Of a stretch of DNA of 64,000 nucleotides, positions 21,601 through 33,600 are shown one piece after another. Position numbers and translations under genes: made by a program. The notes below the pieces were generated by a model, which saw only the letters and a list, made by a program, of their open reading frames with translations, did not search any database and was not told where the DNA came from. The stretch lies in assembly GCA_949752735.1 (NCBI GenBank), contig OX457041.1:31243377-31307376 (forward strand). Direction: 5' to 3'. Numbering within the stretch: position 1 is the first letter of the stretch; each line of letters starts with the position of its first letter. The stretch is from Lumbricus terrestris (Eukaryota > Annelida > Clitellata > Crassiclitellata > Lumbricidae).

Positions 21601-24600
21601 ACCGCTCCGATGGACTCCCCGGATGCATCCGTATCCAGTATGTACATTCCGGTGTCGTTGGGAAGCGCCAAGATGGGAGATTCCGTTAAGCAGTTTTTTA
21701 GCTTTTGGAACGCATTATCACATGGACCAGACCAGTCAAACTTATACCCCTTTTTAGTCATTTGGTGCAGCGGCCGGGCTATTTGAGCGAAACTCGGTAC
21801 GAACTTGCGATAATAGGAACATAACCCAAGAAATGCTCTCACATCTTTAACCTTTCTCGGCGTGGGCCAGTCACGAACAGCTTGAATCTTCTCCGGATCT
21901 GTGGTTACTCCGTGTTCACTGACCACGTGACCGAGGAACAGCACCTTTTTATGTAGTAAGTTACACTTGGATGGCTTCAGTTTAAGATTAACTCCCTCCA
22001 GGCGAACGAGGACTTGCTCCAATCGAATCAAGTGGGTTTCCAGATCGCTGGCGAAGACGATGATATCGTCGAGATAGATTAAACAAATCTCGAAGTTTAA
22101 CCCCGCCATGACCAGATTCATCATCCGGCCAAACGAAGCCGGAGAATTGCAGAGCCCGAACGGAAGTACTTTAAATTGAAAACTCCCGCGCCGGGTGACG
22201 AAGGCCGTTTTGTGTTTATCCCTTGGATGAACAGCCAACTGGTGGTAACCGGCCCGGAGATCAAAGGTGCTGAACCATTTCGCTTCGCCGAGTGCGTCCA
22301 GGCTCTCGCTGATTAGCGGGAGTGGGTAGGCGTCCTTGCGCGTCTTGGCGTTCACCGCTCTGTAGTCGACACAAAAGCGAGGGGTCCCGTCTCGTTTCTG
22401 AACCATGACAACGTTGCTTGCCCAAGGCGACAGTGACGGTTCGATCAGTCCTTGATCCAACATAGCCTGCACTTGTTCGTCTATGATAGGAAGTAGCGAA
22501 AGCGGTTGTCGTCGCAGCGGCTGACGAACAGGTGTTTCGCTACCCGTGTCGATCTCATGTCGTAGAATGTCGGTGAAGCCCAGATCCCATTCACCGAGAG
22601 AAAAAGCGGCGCGACGATTCATCAGAATTTCACGTAGTCTCTGTTGTACCTCAAGGGGAACGTCTTCAGCGATGTTCGACCATAACGGGCTCAGAACTAC
22701 CTCTACATCTTGTGAGTTGACAAAGTCCTTGACTTCACTCACCATGGCGCAGCCTGCCGCGGAATTGCTGTCCTGGTCAACCCCGGCTACTGTCACTTCT
22801 TCCAGAGCACATTGCATTCCTTTCGACAGTTTAATCACCTTGTGGGTCGGATTCAACACCCTGATTGTCAAGTCGATCGCCCGTTCCGGTAACAGCGTTC
22901 CGGCGATTATGAGTCCAGATGTCAACACGTGTGGCGGCGTCGCCCATTGAGTTTTGGTCGGTCTCAGGTCTGGAAGTTTGGCATACACCTCGACGTCCAT
23001 TTCTGATAATGCGGGAACATTCACGTGCTGCGCGGCGGCTATCCTTCGACAAATTCCCCTCCGGTCTTGACTTACCAAAGGAAATGAGCGGCCTTGTAGT
23101 ACTATTGTTTGGTCCGGAAGACTTAAATGAGCCTGTTGTTCTGTCAACCACCCGAGTCCAAGAATCAGCTCACTGACTTGAGCCGTTACTAAACAGGGAA
23201 CGTCGAACTTGCAGTCAGCTGCACGACATCGAAGGACAGTCTCTCCAAGTACCTGTATAGCTGTACCATTCGCAGCGGTTAGCAGTTGTTTCGACGCCGT
23301 CATATCTTTTCGTCTCACCAGGGATGCAGGTACTAGCGACATTTCGCTTCCGGTATCCACCAAGGCCAACACGTCCTTACCATGGATCTTCAGAGCTAAA
23401 TACGCGTTCGTGCTACCTTGTACATGGTAAACATTTGCCGGTCCATTCGGGACACCGTTGGCTTCTGCTTCTGCGGCTTGTCGCTGGGGACAGTTGCGCA
23501 CTAGGTGGTCGGTCGCTGAACACTCATAGCATCTCCGCGTCGACGGTTCTACCTCTGTTTCCATTTGTCCTTGTGGTCGACGTCTACAAGCCGAGCTCCG
23601 ATGTCCCAGCCGATGACACAGGTAACATCGCAGAGTTCCCCGTCCATTACTTCCATTGGTGTTCGACCATTCGTTTCTTGTTGACCCGTTCTGACCTCTC
23701 CCCGGCCCGCGATTATTGTCTCTGAATGGGGCCGCCGACACTGGTTGTCGCTCCTTCTCCAGGCGCTCCATCCGTCGCAGCAGGTCCTTCATTTCCGAAT
23801 CTTCTTCTTTAATCGCGTTAATTCGCCCATGTCGACGTTCGTGCTGCTCATGGCCGCCGGCTTCCGCTTTCTGGTAGCCGTCCAATCGCATCGCTACCTT
23901 GTAGGCTTCGTCGAGGGATTTCGGTTCTCGCTCTCGGATTTTCAGAGCAAGCGTTCTATCTCTCAGGGCATCCAAGAATGCCCGAACAGCAATTGCTTCG
24001 CTGTGGACAGTCGAAGAGCCCGGATACGCACGCGAGGTCAGACGGCGCACATCATCGACCAAGGCTCCCATATCTTCATCGGCTTTCTGCTTTCGAGTAC
24101 TCAGCTGTGTCTGAAATAAAGCTTGCTGTTCAGCGTTACCATATCGTTCTCGAAGTCGCTGTACCAAAGCCGTCCAAGTGTCCAAGCTATCTGCGTTCGA
24201 CTCGCTCAGCAAATGAGTCGCCGGTTCAACCAATGAGACTACTAATTGGTTCAGCCTCTCCTCGTCCGTCCATCTGTTATTCCTGGCGCACACGGAGAAT
24301 TTTCGTAAGAATGTTTCAACGTCCGTCTTTCCGCTGAAAGACCCAAGTTTCAGGAATTGTGTTGGCTTAGGAGGAGAAGTCGATAACTGTTTAACCTCGC
24401 CCTCTTTAGCTGTTGCAGACGCGGTCGGTTCAAGTTCCTTGACTGTTCCCTTTGAACTGATCGACGGTAGCTCCCAGTCGCCGGTCGTTTGCGTTGCGAC
24501 GGTGGTCGTCGGGACAATTTTGATAGGACCGACCGAAACGTTGGTAGGCGCCAGTGCTTTCGTTTCACCAACCGCAGACGTCGCTTTATTATCGGCCGTC

Positions 24601-27600
24601 GTTTCATCTCTCTCCAGAGGTGTCGACTTCATTACCGCCTGACATCGCGGTAGTTCGGCATCACGGCTAAATCCGAAGCTTTGCGCGCCGAGGCATGAAC
24701 TCATCCTCGCCGATTCCACGACCGTTGGCCACCGAGGAAAGACGGCGTCGCTTGGTCGAAGCGGGTCGAGACAGCGAAGCGGGTCAACCCAAACCCGGTT
24801 GTCGCTGCTACCGTAGAGAGCGCTCGGAGTGTAGGTCGGAGCATACCTCCACGGCATGTTTGAATGGTCGGGTCGAGCGTATGGTTGCATCCAGTCGACC
24901 GTTGCCATCGCCGCTGGTCCAGGAGGAAGGTCGGGTAGAGCGTAGTCTCGACCAACCATGGTCGAAGTTGCACGACCGTCGAGGACGCAGTCAGGCATTG
25001 ACTGATAGGTCGGCATTACCGACGCTGGTTGTGTAAAGTCGACCCGACTCGGTGACATTTCCACTCTTTGTTGATCGACGTGTGCGAGCGGCGCTTGCAG
25101 CCTCCATTGCGGATCAGGTCGAGGATACTCGACGTGAGGGAGCGACGAAGAGGCCAAAGGAACTGGGTTGACCTTATCACCCCCCTCCCGTGACAATTTA
25201 TTAGCGATCGGTTTATTCACTTCCAAATTTCTAAACTCCGGTTGCTGTGCTGCATGCATTCTGTTATCAATTATTTTAACAGTTTTAGGTCTAGATTCCA
25301 TTATTTTGCTAACTTCAATGTCTACACTACCATCATCAGACATTATTTCCACATTGTCAGCAAATTCCCTTTCCTTCCTTCTTTCAAAAGAAATTGCCAT
25401 TTCGCCTGTTCCAGCATAGTCAGTTTCCTCTTCTAACCTATCATCCCCAAAATCTCTAGAACTAATTTGACCCCACTGGCTGGGACCAATTGTAACGCCC
25501 GCCCCTATCGGCCTCCCCGGAGTCGCCACTTCCGGATCCTCGCTCGATATGGCCGCGTGCTGCTGTAGACGAGCTCTAGAGATAGAGGGAGGACAGGAGG
25601 AGGTGACCTCAGGGTTCGAATCCCATCGATGGAAAGGCGGCCAGTCATTTCGACTGCCGAACTCCCTATATGAAATTGGCGGCCTACTAGCCAATCTATC
25701 ACTTCTTCGCAATATACCAGGTTGTGTGAAATCTTTAGGCCTAGCACCCAAAGTTTCCTCCAGGGCAATGGTCGAGTGGTATGGCGCGTCCGCAGTGGTG
25801 AAAGCGGTGGACCTCGGTCCAAGGTTCAGATCTACAGCAGGCTTAGGTACCGGCGATGCCTCTAACCTTTCCAATCGGGATACCACTTCCGTCAGCGCTT
25901 CCCTGACATTTGATTGTACTGAGGAAATAGCATCGCTAACATTTGATTGCACCGCCAAGACATTAAACTCCACCGTGGCAATCGCCTCCTGTGTGTCCCT
26001 GGCATGCATCTGCATAGCTTCTTGTGAAGACCTAGCGTGTGACTGGATTGCTTCATGAGTCGACTTAGCATTAGTTTGTATTGCTTCATGAGTCGACTTA
26101 GCATTAGTTTGTATTGCTTCATGAGTCGACTTAGCATTAGTTTGTATTGCCTCGAGCAATATCTCCATCGAAGAAGGGGGCCTAGAAGGCTGAGCAGGAG
26201 TGACTGGCCTAGACTCCTCCATAGCGCTATAGAAATGACTTCTATCGTTATAGCTCACAATCAATCAAGTATTCATTCAACGTCAGTTGCATTCAATGCC
26301 ATCAAGGATCAAAGTCAGAAGTTTATCTAATATTTCTTATTATTCACAATCAATTGAATCTTCAATTGACATCAATTATGTTCAAAGCAATCAAACACAA
26401 AAGCCAGTAAGTTCAATTATCAGTTCCTATCCTTTGTAAAGACATTCAATGAAAATCAAATGCAACAATTCAATGCAAACACCTATCAACCGGAGTATGC
26501 CTAAATTAAATCCCGATTGATTCTCAAGTCCCACAGCCAATTTCAGTTCAGCCCAAAATATCTTAATAACCGATCGTATTAATTCCCCAATAAAGCGTAC
26601 CTTATGTCCGAAGCCAAGGGACAAAGCCGATCGTGTGCGAAGAACAGCGTCGAAGGCGACGAAACACACAGAAAGGCGTCGAGTTTGAAACGCCCGAAAA
26701 GATCAGCTAAATCCGATGCTGATTTCTCGCAATGAACAACAATTTCGGCTATGTATCCAAGCCGTTTGAGAAAGACGCCCTTAGGCAAACATACGAACAA
26801 CCGCTTCGCAACACAATTTCGAAGAACGAGAGCAGAGCGCTGACGATTCGAAGCCCACGATAAATCACTCCGTGTGACAGGGCGAAGAGAGGCCTTGACC
26901 GATTAATCCAGGAGTAGATCCAATGCGAAAGCGAAGGCAAAACTCGCAACAACGCTGATATATTTCTCGCAACAAACTAACTCTTTTATTAAATCGACTC
27001 CATGTCGAGAGAGAATGAATCGCCAACAGAATTCTTGTATGCGCAACGACGAAGAAGACTAGTGCAAGCGAGCGCTTTATCCTGGCCACGCTTCACCAAC
27101 TCGATCGAGCCTAAAACTACCAAAAGCCGCAATACATCCAGTTGCCTTGAAATCCTGTCCACGTCTGCGCTTTAGCTGCCCGCTCTCGCTTTTATAACTG
27201 CCTGGTCTGCAGAGCGTCCCCTTTACTACGCATGCGCAGCTAGAGAGCTGCACGCGCCAACCCAGCAGCAACGCAGCTGTTTCAAGGCGGCAAGAATTAG
27301 CTGCCACGTGCAGCTTCTGTGTATTCTCTCTTGTCTGCCTAGCAGTGGCTGTCTTTCTCCCTCTATCTCTCCTTCTGAAAAGCGACATCTGCCGTCAGTC
27401 ACGTAGACCACAGATGCACCAGTTTAACCTTGCGAAAACACACATACACAGGCCCACACGCCTACAGTGTTTCCTTCTCAATCTGTCCTCCTGTCTGTGC
27501 TTGTCTGGCTGGCTGTATTCCTCGCTCACTCTGTTCATCGGACCACCTCGGGCGAACCGTGTGATAATTTGCCTAATCGTTGACAGCAGGCGGCGAGGTC

Positions 27601-30600
27601 TTTCAAGTCAGCGAGCGACGATTGCCAATATCGTGGGAAAAATACACGAATATGATACAGCAGCTGCAACGCCTACATCAGCGGTCACTGTGACCCGTGT
27701 CAAGCGCAAATCAACATTAAAATCTAGGTCACAGGAAGGCACCGAAATAGAACAAATATATCAGATCCCTGAAACCCATAATCGATCAGAAATTAAATAA
27801 AAATAATAATATAATAATATTATCGACCAGAAACCTGTAGCGTAGTTCTACGAACGCTACAATTCAACCCGCTCCCGGTCATAACCCCACCACACCACCC
27901 CCACTACACTCTGACCTCCACCGGTACGCCACCCGTGAAATTTGGGTTTTCGGGAAAATTCCCTCCCCCCACCGGCCCCTGCGGGCCGAGGTGTGTGTTG
28001 GGTGGAGGCAAAGTGGCCCGTGTAAAAATCTGTCTAGCTGTAACGTTTCATGTGAACAAGTGTGAAAATATGCATGGCAATCGCTAAAAAAGTAGCTAAA
28101 ATGAGGGATTTTGCTCCTCACTCTGGCCCCATGGTAGCAGAGATTTGCGAACCCCTCCACTGGGTGTACCATGCTGAGACAGACACAGTAGTGAAGGTTT
28201 GGAGTGAAAAGGTGCTAAACTGTCAAAATGCATCTCGGACGAACAGACAGACACACAGAATCTTCTCTTTATTTATATAGATTTTTGCTAGATCTGGATA
28301 GGACCAACTACTATTTGTTCCATGTGCTAAGTGTCACATTTTCGTGTAATAAAAATTATTAAAATTCATTATTTGCACTTTTAATAAATAATGCCATAGT
28401 TGAAAAAACTTTTTTCCCTTTTTATTCTTCTAGGAAAAATTCAATTATTTTATTTCGTCTAATTTTTCGTCATTTAAAAACTATTTATATAGCAATTGCA
28501 ACTTCTCTGCCCAAGCACTGGGACGAGCCTACCTCCCGTCACCCCTCTGGGTTTCCTGGTTGGGTAACAGGCTGCAAAGGCAACGAACATACCCACTACA
28601 CCACCACGCCAACAATGTTGGCCGGTTACCCAACCACGAACATACCCACTCAGAGGGGTGATGGGATGTAGTCTCTTCCCAGTGCTTGGGCAGCAGAGTT
28701 GCGATTGCTACTCTGTCTCTTAGTTCATACAATATACAAGCCGTTCTGAGCTTTAATATCAGGGCACTGCAGCCTGCTGCTGCTTGGGTTCCTAGCGCAG
28801 CAGTGTTTTGGTATTTCATTCATTCAGAGCATTTATATAGCGCCCCTTCAAGAACCTACTCAGAGGTGCAAACTACTCAGTGTTATGGTCATGTAAGACC
28901 CTTTCCACTCACAGGTTGGTCCACCATCCATTTCGTTCATCCAACAGACTTGACCTCTTGGTTCCTTGGTCTAGAACTGGTATGGCTCAGTCATGATCAT
29001 TTGCCTCAATTGGTCCTTCTCTTTGGAATGATCTTTCTCCTTCTGTTCACTCTACACTTCTGTCTGGCAGTCTCTCCTTTGCTTTGTCTCTTCTTAAAAC
29101 CTGCTTCTTCTCGCGGGCCTTGCGCACTGGGAGCGCCTCTGAACGGTTCACCCTACTAGAGGTGCTTTATAAATGCTTAAATACAATACAATGGAAAACA
29201 AAATGTGCATCCCAGTACAAGCCAGCGGTCAACCTGTTAGTGAAGTAATTTTTCAATGACAATACCCCAAACACCATGGCAATGAGAATGAGATCAATGG
29301 CATATATTCAAAGCACCTGTGGCAATAACCATAGTTTTTATTGCCTCAAGTAACAATACCGCTCCTGGAAAGGTGCTATATAAATTCTGAATCATTGAAC
29401 AACAAAGCAACTTCTTTTTACACTCAACGGGTATTGTACACCAGAGGTTCTCAACCTTTTTTTGTGTGCAACACACCTAAACTTGCACCCAATTTGGCGA
29501 CACACCATGCAAAAGTCATTATGTCTATAGTCCTATCTTTAAAATTAAAATAGGCTTGTGTTAATGGTAAAATATCTGATCGATTTTGAAGTTTTAACAT
29601 TTCTAATGAAGGAAAATGTCGACACTAAATGCTTTTTAGTTTCTAACGATTCTAAAATTCTAAATTCCAACGATCTAGATCTACGATTCTGCATCATATG
29701 ACTCTACGTTAAGTGTTTGGCCTAACAATTAATGGGATTTTTGCACCTGGACTTTTCTTTGGATAGTAAGATGCCCGACGATCGACATGCTTTGTGAGTA
29801 CAATACCGCTAGCCTACATACAATTGCGTAGCAACTTAGCTAGAGTCTCTGGACCCTTTAAGCTTGGGGTCTTACCCATTAACGACACTAACGAATGAAA
29901 ATGATAGGATAGCTATACAAAAATATTTTAGTTAAAAAAGAACATGAAAGTTATCATGAATTATCCACTTAGTACAGGCCACCCTAATAGTTCAAGGTAA
30001 TGTATGAAAACATGGGATAAAGACAGTTAAACGTTGCAGAAACTAAACGCTGCCATTCAAAACATCCAATTATTGTATGAAAAACTGGAAAGTACAGAAC
30101 ATTTTAGTTATGGACCTCCCGGCCCCTGGACTTTGTCCATCGCTGTTTATTATGGGTTTTTTGGCTCTGAATATGCAAACAGGCTGAGAATGCATATTTC
30201 CACGTCATCCGCAAAAATCACCGTTTCTTAAATGTAATTTTCCTCGTTATATTCAAATGTCACAGCACTGGGTAACAGTTTATTCGGCATGTTCGCTAAC
30301 GTGTTTTTATTGTAGGCAGAGAGGGCACATTATTTTACACGTGATCAGCAGATATAGTCATGTATGTAGGGATTGTGGCCTACAAGTCAAACATTGTGGC
30401 CACTCTAGATTGCAATGAAATGGAATAGATATAGAGTGCTACGAATTGTCACAGCCTACGCCCGCTAAACTGCTAAAGTAAGCAAGTCTGTGTAATGCAA
30501 GACAATGAGTGTAATACAATGTAAGCTGTGAAAATTCACGACACCAATTCTTCGCGACACACCATTTTACATGACACACCACCGACACACTAGTGTGTTG

Positions 30601-33600
30601 CAACACACCTGTTGAGAACCTCTGTTTTACGCAACGAAACCTAAAGGGACAGAACCACTACTGTCCCACTGTCAGGGTTGCCCAGTAAAACAAATAGCAA
30701 CTGATTATGCAAATATCTTAATACAAGAACATATTATGTCTGAACTATTTAACTAAATTCTTAAGTGATATCTTAAGCAGTGCTGTCCAACCTGCGGCCC
30801 GGGCCCACTAAATTTGTTCTCTTTGCGTAAAATGAAGTAAAGGATAAAGTCACTGGTCGACTAGAGCGTATATATTTTTATTGATTTTGTGACAGTTGCG
30901 ATTTGCTAATGCGAATGCTACCATGAAGGTCAATCCGAAAACTAATCCCTTCTCTTCCTTGGCTTAGGTTCCCATTGTCTATTATTGACACACGATTTCT
31001 GGTTTTAACAACTTTTATTACTGTAGCCTACTCAACTAAACGGACCTTGCAAACCCTCCCAAAACGATCACTTCTATTCAGTCCTTGAGATGCGTATAGG
31101 CTACAGATTTCCAGCACGTCTGCAAATGACTTCGACCATTCCTTCGACAGATAGTCGAGTTCTAGTTCTAAGGCAGTGCTTCAATGATTTTTTTTCTGAA
31201 AGGTAGAGCAGGGTGAAAATTCGCCCCAGTCATAAAGTAGATCTTAGCCACAAAAATTGACTTGGTGACGTAATGAAGAGCTGAGCTGGCCAAACTGTGT
31301 CTGGGCGGCGAAACCAAGTGCAAGGCAGGGATAAACGCCACCTTGCACGTTTTGGTGCTCAAATAGTGTGAAGCATGACAATCGTGGTTTGTGTAGTCCA
31401 TATGCTATTATTAATTATTATTCCTGTGGGACTAGTCTTGTCGAATTCTTTCCATAAATTGCTCAAGACTTTTCTCTTTGGCCATTCGGATCATTCCTGG
31501 GCAGAATCATCTCTGAATAGTATATATCTTGAACACGTGGTATATAAATTTCATATATCGATAGATAGATTATAGGCCTAATCGTTCCATATTAAATTTC
31601 AATACTCGTTTCAATGCTAATATAATATAATTATCAATAAATTTTGGCCACTGATTTTGAGTTTACTGTTGTGGCCCTCAGCTTCACGAATTTTGCTTTT
31701 GCGGCCCGTGATACCAAAAAGGTTGGACAGCACTGTCTTAATGTAATGTCAGGTGTACTAACATACAAATCTTTTAGCAAATCTACACATCTGGGGCGGT
31801 AGTTATGGGCCAAGCACATTTTAATCTACGAATAGAGGCTATTCTTCAAATAAGTATTCTTCAAATAGGTCTTCGTCTTGTATGGAATTCATTAGCAGGG
31901 CAGAGCTTGGATTACTTATTCACCGATTAAAGCGGTTGTTATAGATTTATAGTTTTTCGCGCATGCGCATAGCCAACTATTTATATGCGATCGTTTCTGA
32001 CGAGAAATAAGCAAGTAGATAGACGGCCGATAAGCAAAATGATGCATATTTAATATAGCCTAAATAAAAAAATTACAAGGCTTGATAAGTGCAAATAATA
32101 ATTATGTGAATGAATGTTAGATACAAAGGTATAGGCAGAAAATTGCTATAATAGCCAGTAAGTGAAAAGAATTTGAATAGAACGGCGATGTGGGGACAGA
32201 ATCTGATGAAACCTTAACCGGTTTCAGCCAGTGGTCACCAAATTAAAATTCTTAAAGGTGCTTAAAGGCTGTCGCTAGAACAAACTACAATAGATTAAAA
32301 AAAGGGTCACTACGTTAGGAAAGCGACCCACGATATGGTAGGCCTACTGTGACGCGGCACTTCGAATGCAATTTCCTAAGGTATTTAGCCAAATTTTAAT
32401 ATTTTGTGACTGCGAAAATAAAAACCAATATAATGTTCGCCGTCGACGAAGGAGACGAGTTCATTGCAGACGTTTTAAACACGTTTTGACATGTAAAGTG
32501 TCGTCCAATGCAGCGAGTTTCGAGTCACAAACCGATGCCATCTAAGAGTATAGAGGTACTTACACCTGCCCCAGAATGGGAGTAGCCTTAAATTCACAGT
32601 ATAGAGGTTTACGCCTGACCCATGACTAGCATTTTAAGTTGTTATTCGGGTATAGACCAGATTTAAGCTCCGAATTAGAGATCTGCCTGACCCTTAACTA
32701 CCGCCCCAGGGCAAGTATTAGCAAAGCAGTAAGAAATAAAAGAATGCAGGAGTTGGATGATTCATATGCATGATATTGAAAAACTTAGCAGGATACAGCT
32801 TCCATCAACTGGTTTTTTTAAGTTTACGTTTAAACAAGGCGAAACAGAGGAAATTCCGAATCAACAATGCTAAGACTAAAATAATGACAGATCTATACTC
32901 AATAGTTGAAGCGAGAAAATCTCAAACAATATATTTACCTCCTGATTCATTACATCCAAGTCAGCATTTTGAAAAGATTCATCAGAAGGAATGAACTCGA
33001 TGGTTGACGCTTCAGAACCTGAATTAATCACGGATGGCACCTTGCCACGGAAGGCTTTGACGGTCAGTGGCATACCGAGCATCTTTCGACGGAAGGCAGT
33101 CCTGCACTTGGAATCCATGTTTAGCTTAACGTGCTTCCAGTCGTCCTCCGTTATTCGGAATCGGTGGATAAGGTGACCTGGAATTCAACAAATCTTATCT
33201 AATGATGTCATCAATGAGGGTGTCAAGGACAGGGTGTAGACATCCGCATCTAAATTTGATAACTTTGTTCAGCACAATCTTTGCCTTAAATACGAACTGT
33301 GGCAGAAAGCCTGTACTGAATTGGTTTGTCATTGTAATAATTGGTTACAGACAGTTCAGTAACCATTTCATCAGCATAGTATGCAAAAGGAGCAGAAAGG
33401 AAACATCAGCTAATGGTATGTGAGACAGTGAGACTGTGCTGCCATGCACTCCAAGGCAGTGCTTTCCTTCTGCCATGCTGCTGGACAGTGGTGGCGCTAC
33501 GCCAGGGCATGGTAGGGCAAATGCCCTGGTAAAAAACCTTTGCCCTGGTCGTTGCCATGCCAGAAATTTTGCCCTGGTCGAATTTGTTCGAGCATATTGT

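Larger units (their letters stand above)
14606..27865 (-). mobile_element. Complete Ty3/gypsy LTR retrotransposon
   Basis: Two 2371-bp LTRs (TG...CA) flank 8510 bp. A 4-bp duplication ATTC sits at 14606-14609 and 27862-27865. The single gag-pol frame is uninterrupted. Only one difference between the LTRs was noticed (T at 16706 versus C at 27587), so the insertion is recent. It lies between the candidate last two exons of the BANP-like gene, in the same orientation. An unusually long non-coding stretch (16981-19772) separates integrase from the 3' LTR, and no envelope frame is visible. Confidence 0.95.
14552..28287. repeat. Dispersed repeat split by the Ty3/gypsy insertion
   Basis: Left part 14552-14609 (TACTATACTAACTGGGGTAC...) and right part 27866-28287 (ending ACAGACAGACACACAGAATC and TTTATTTATATAG) form one element of about 470 bp when the LTR element is removed. 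The layout, with a GGTACCCG-type start and a GACAGACAGACA block before a TATATAG end, resembles repeats common in invertebrates. The family is not named here. Confidence 0.45.
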
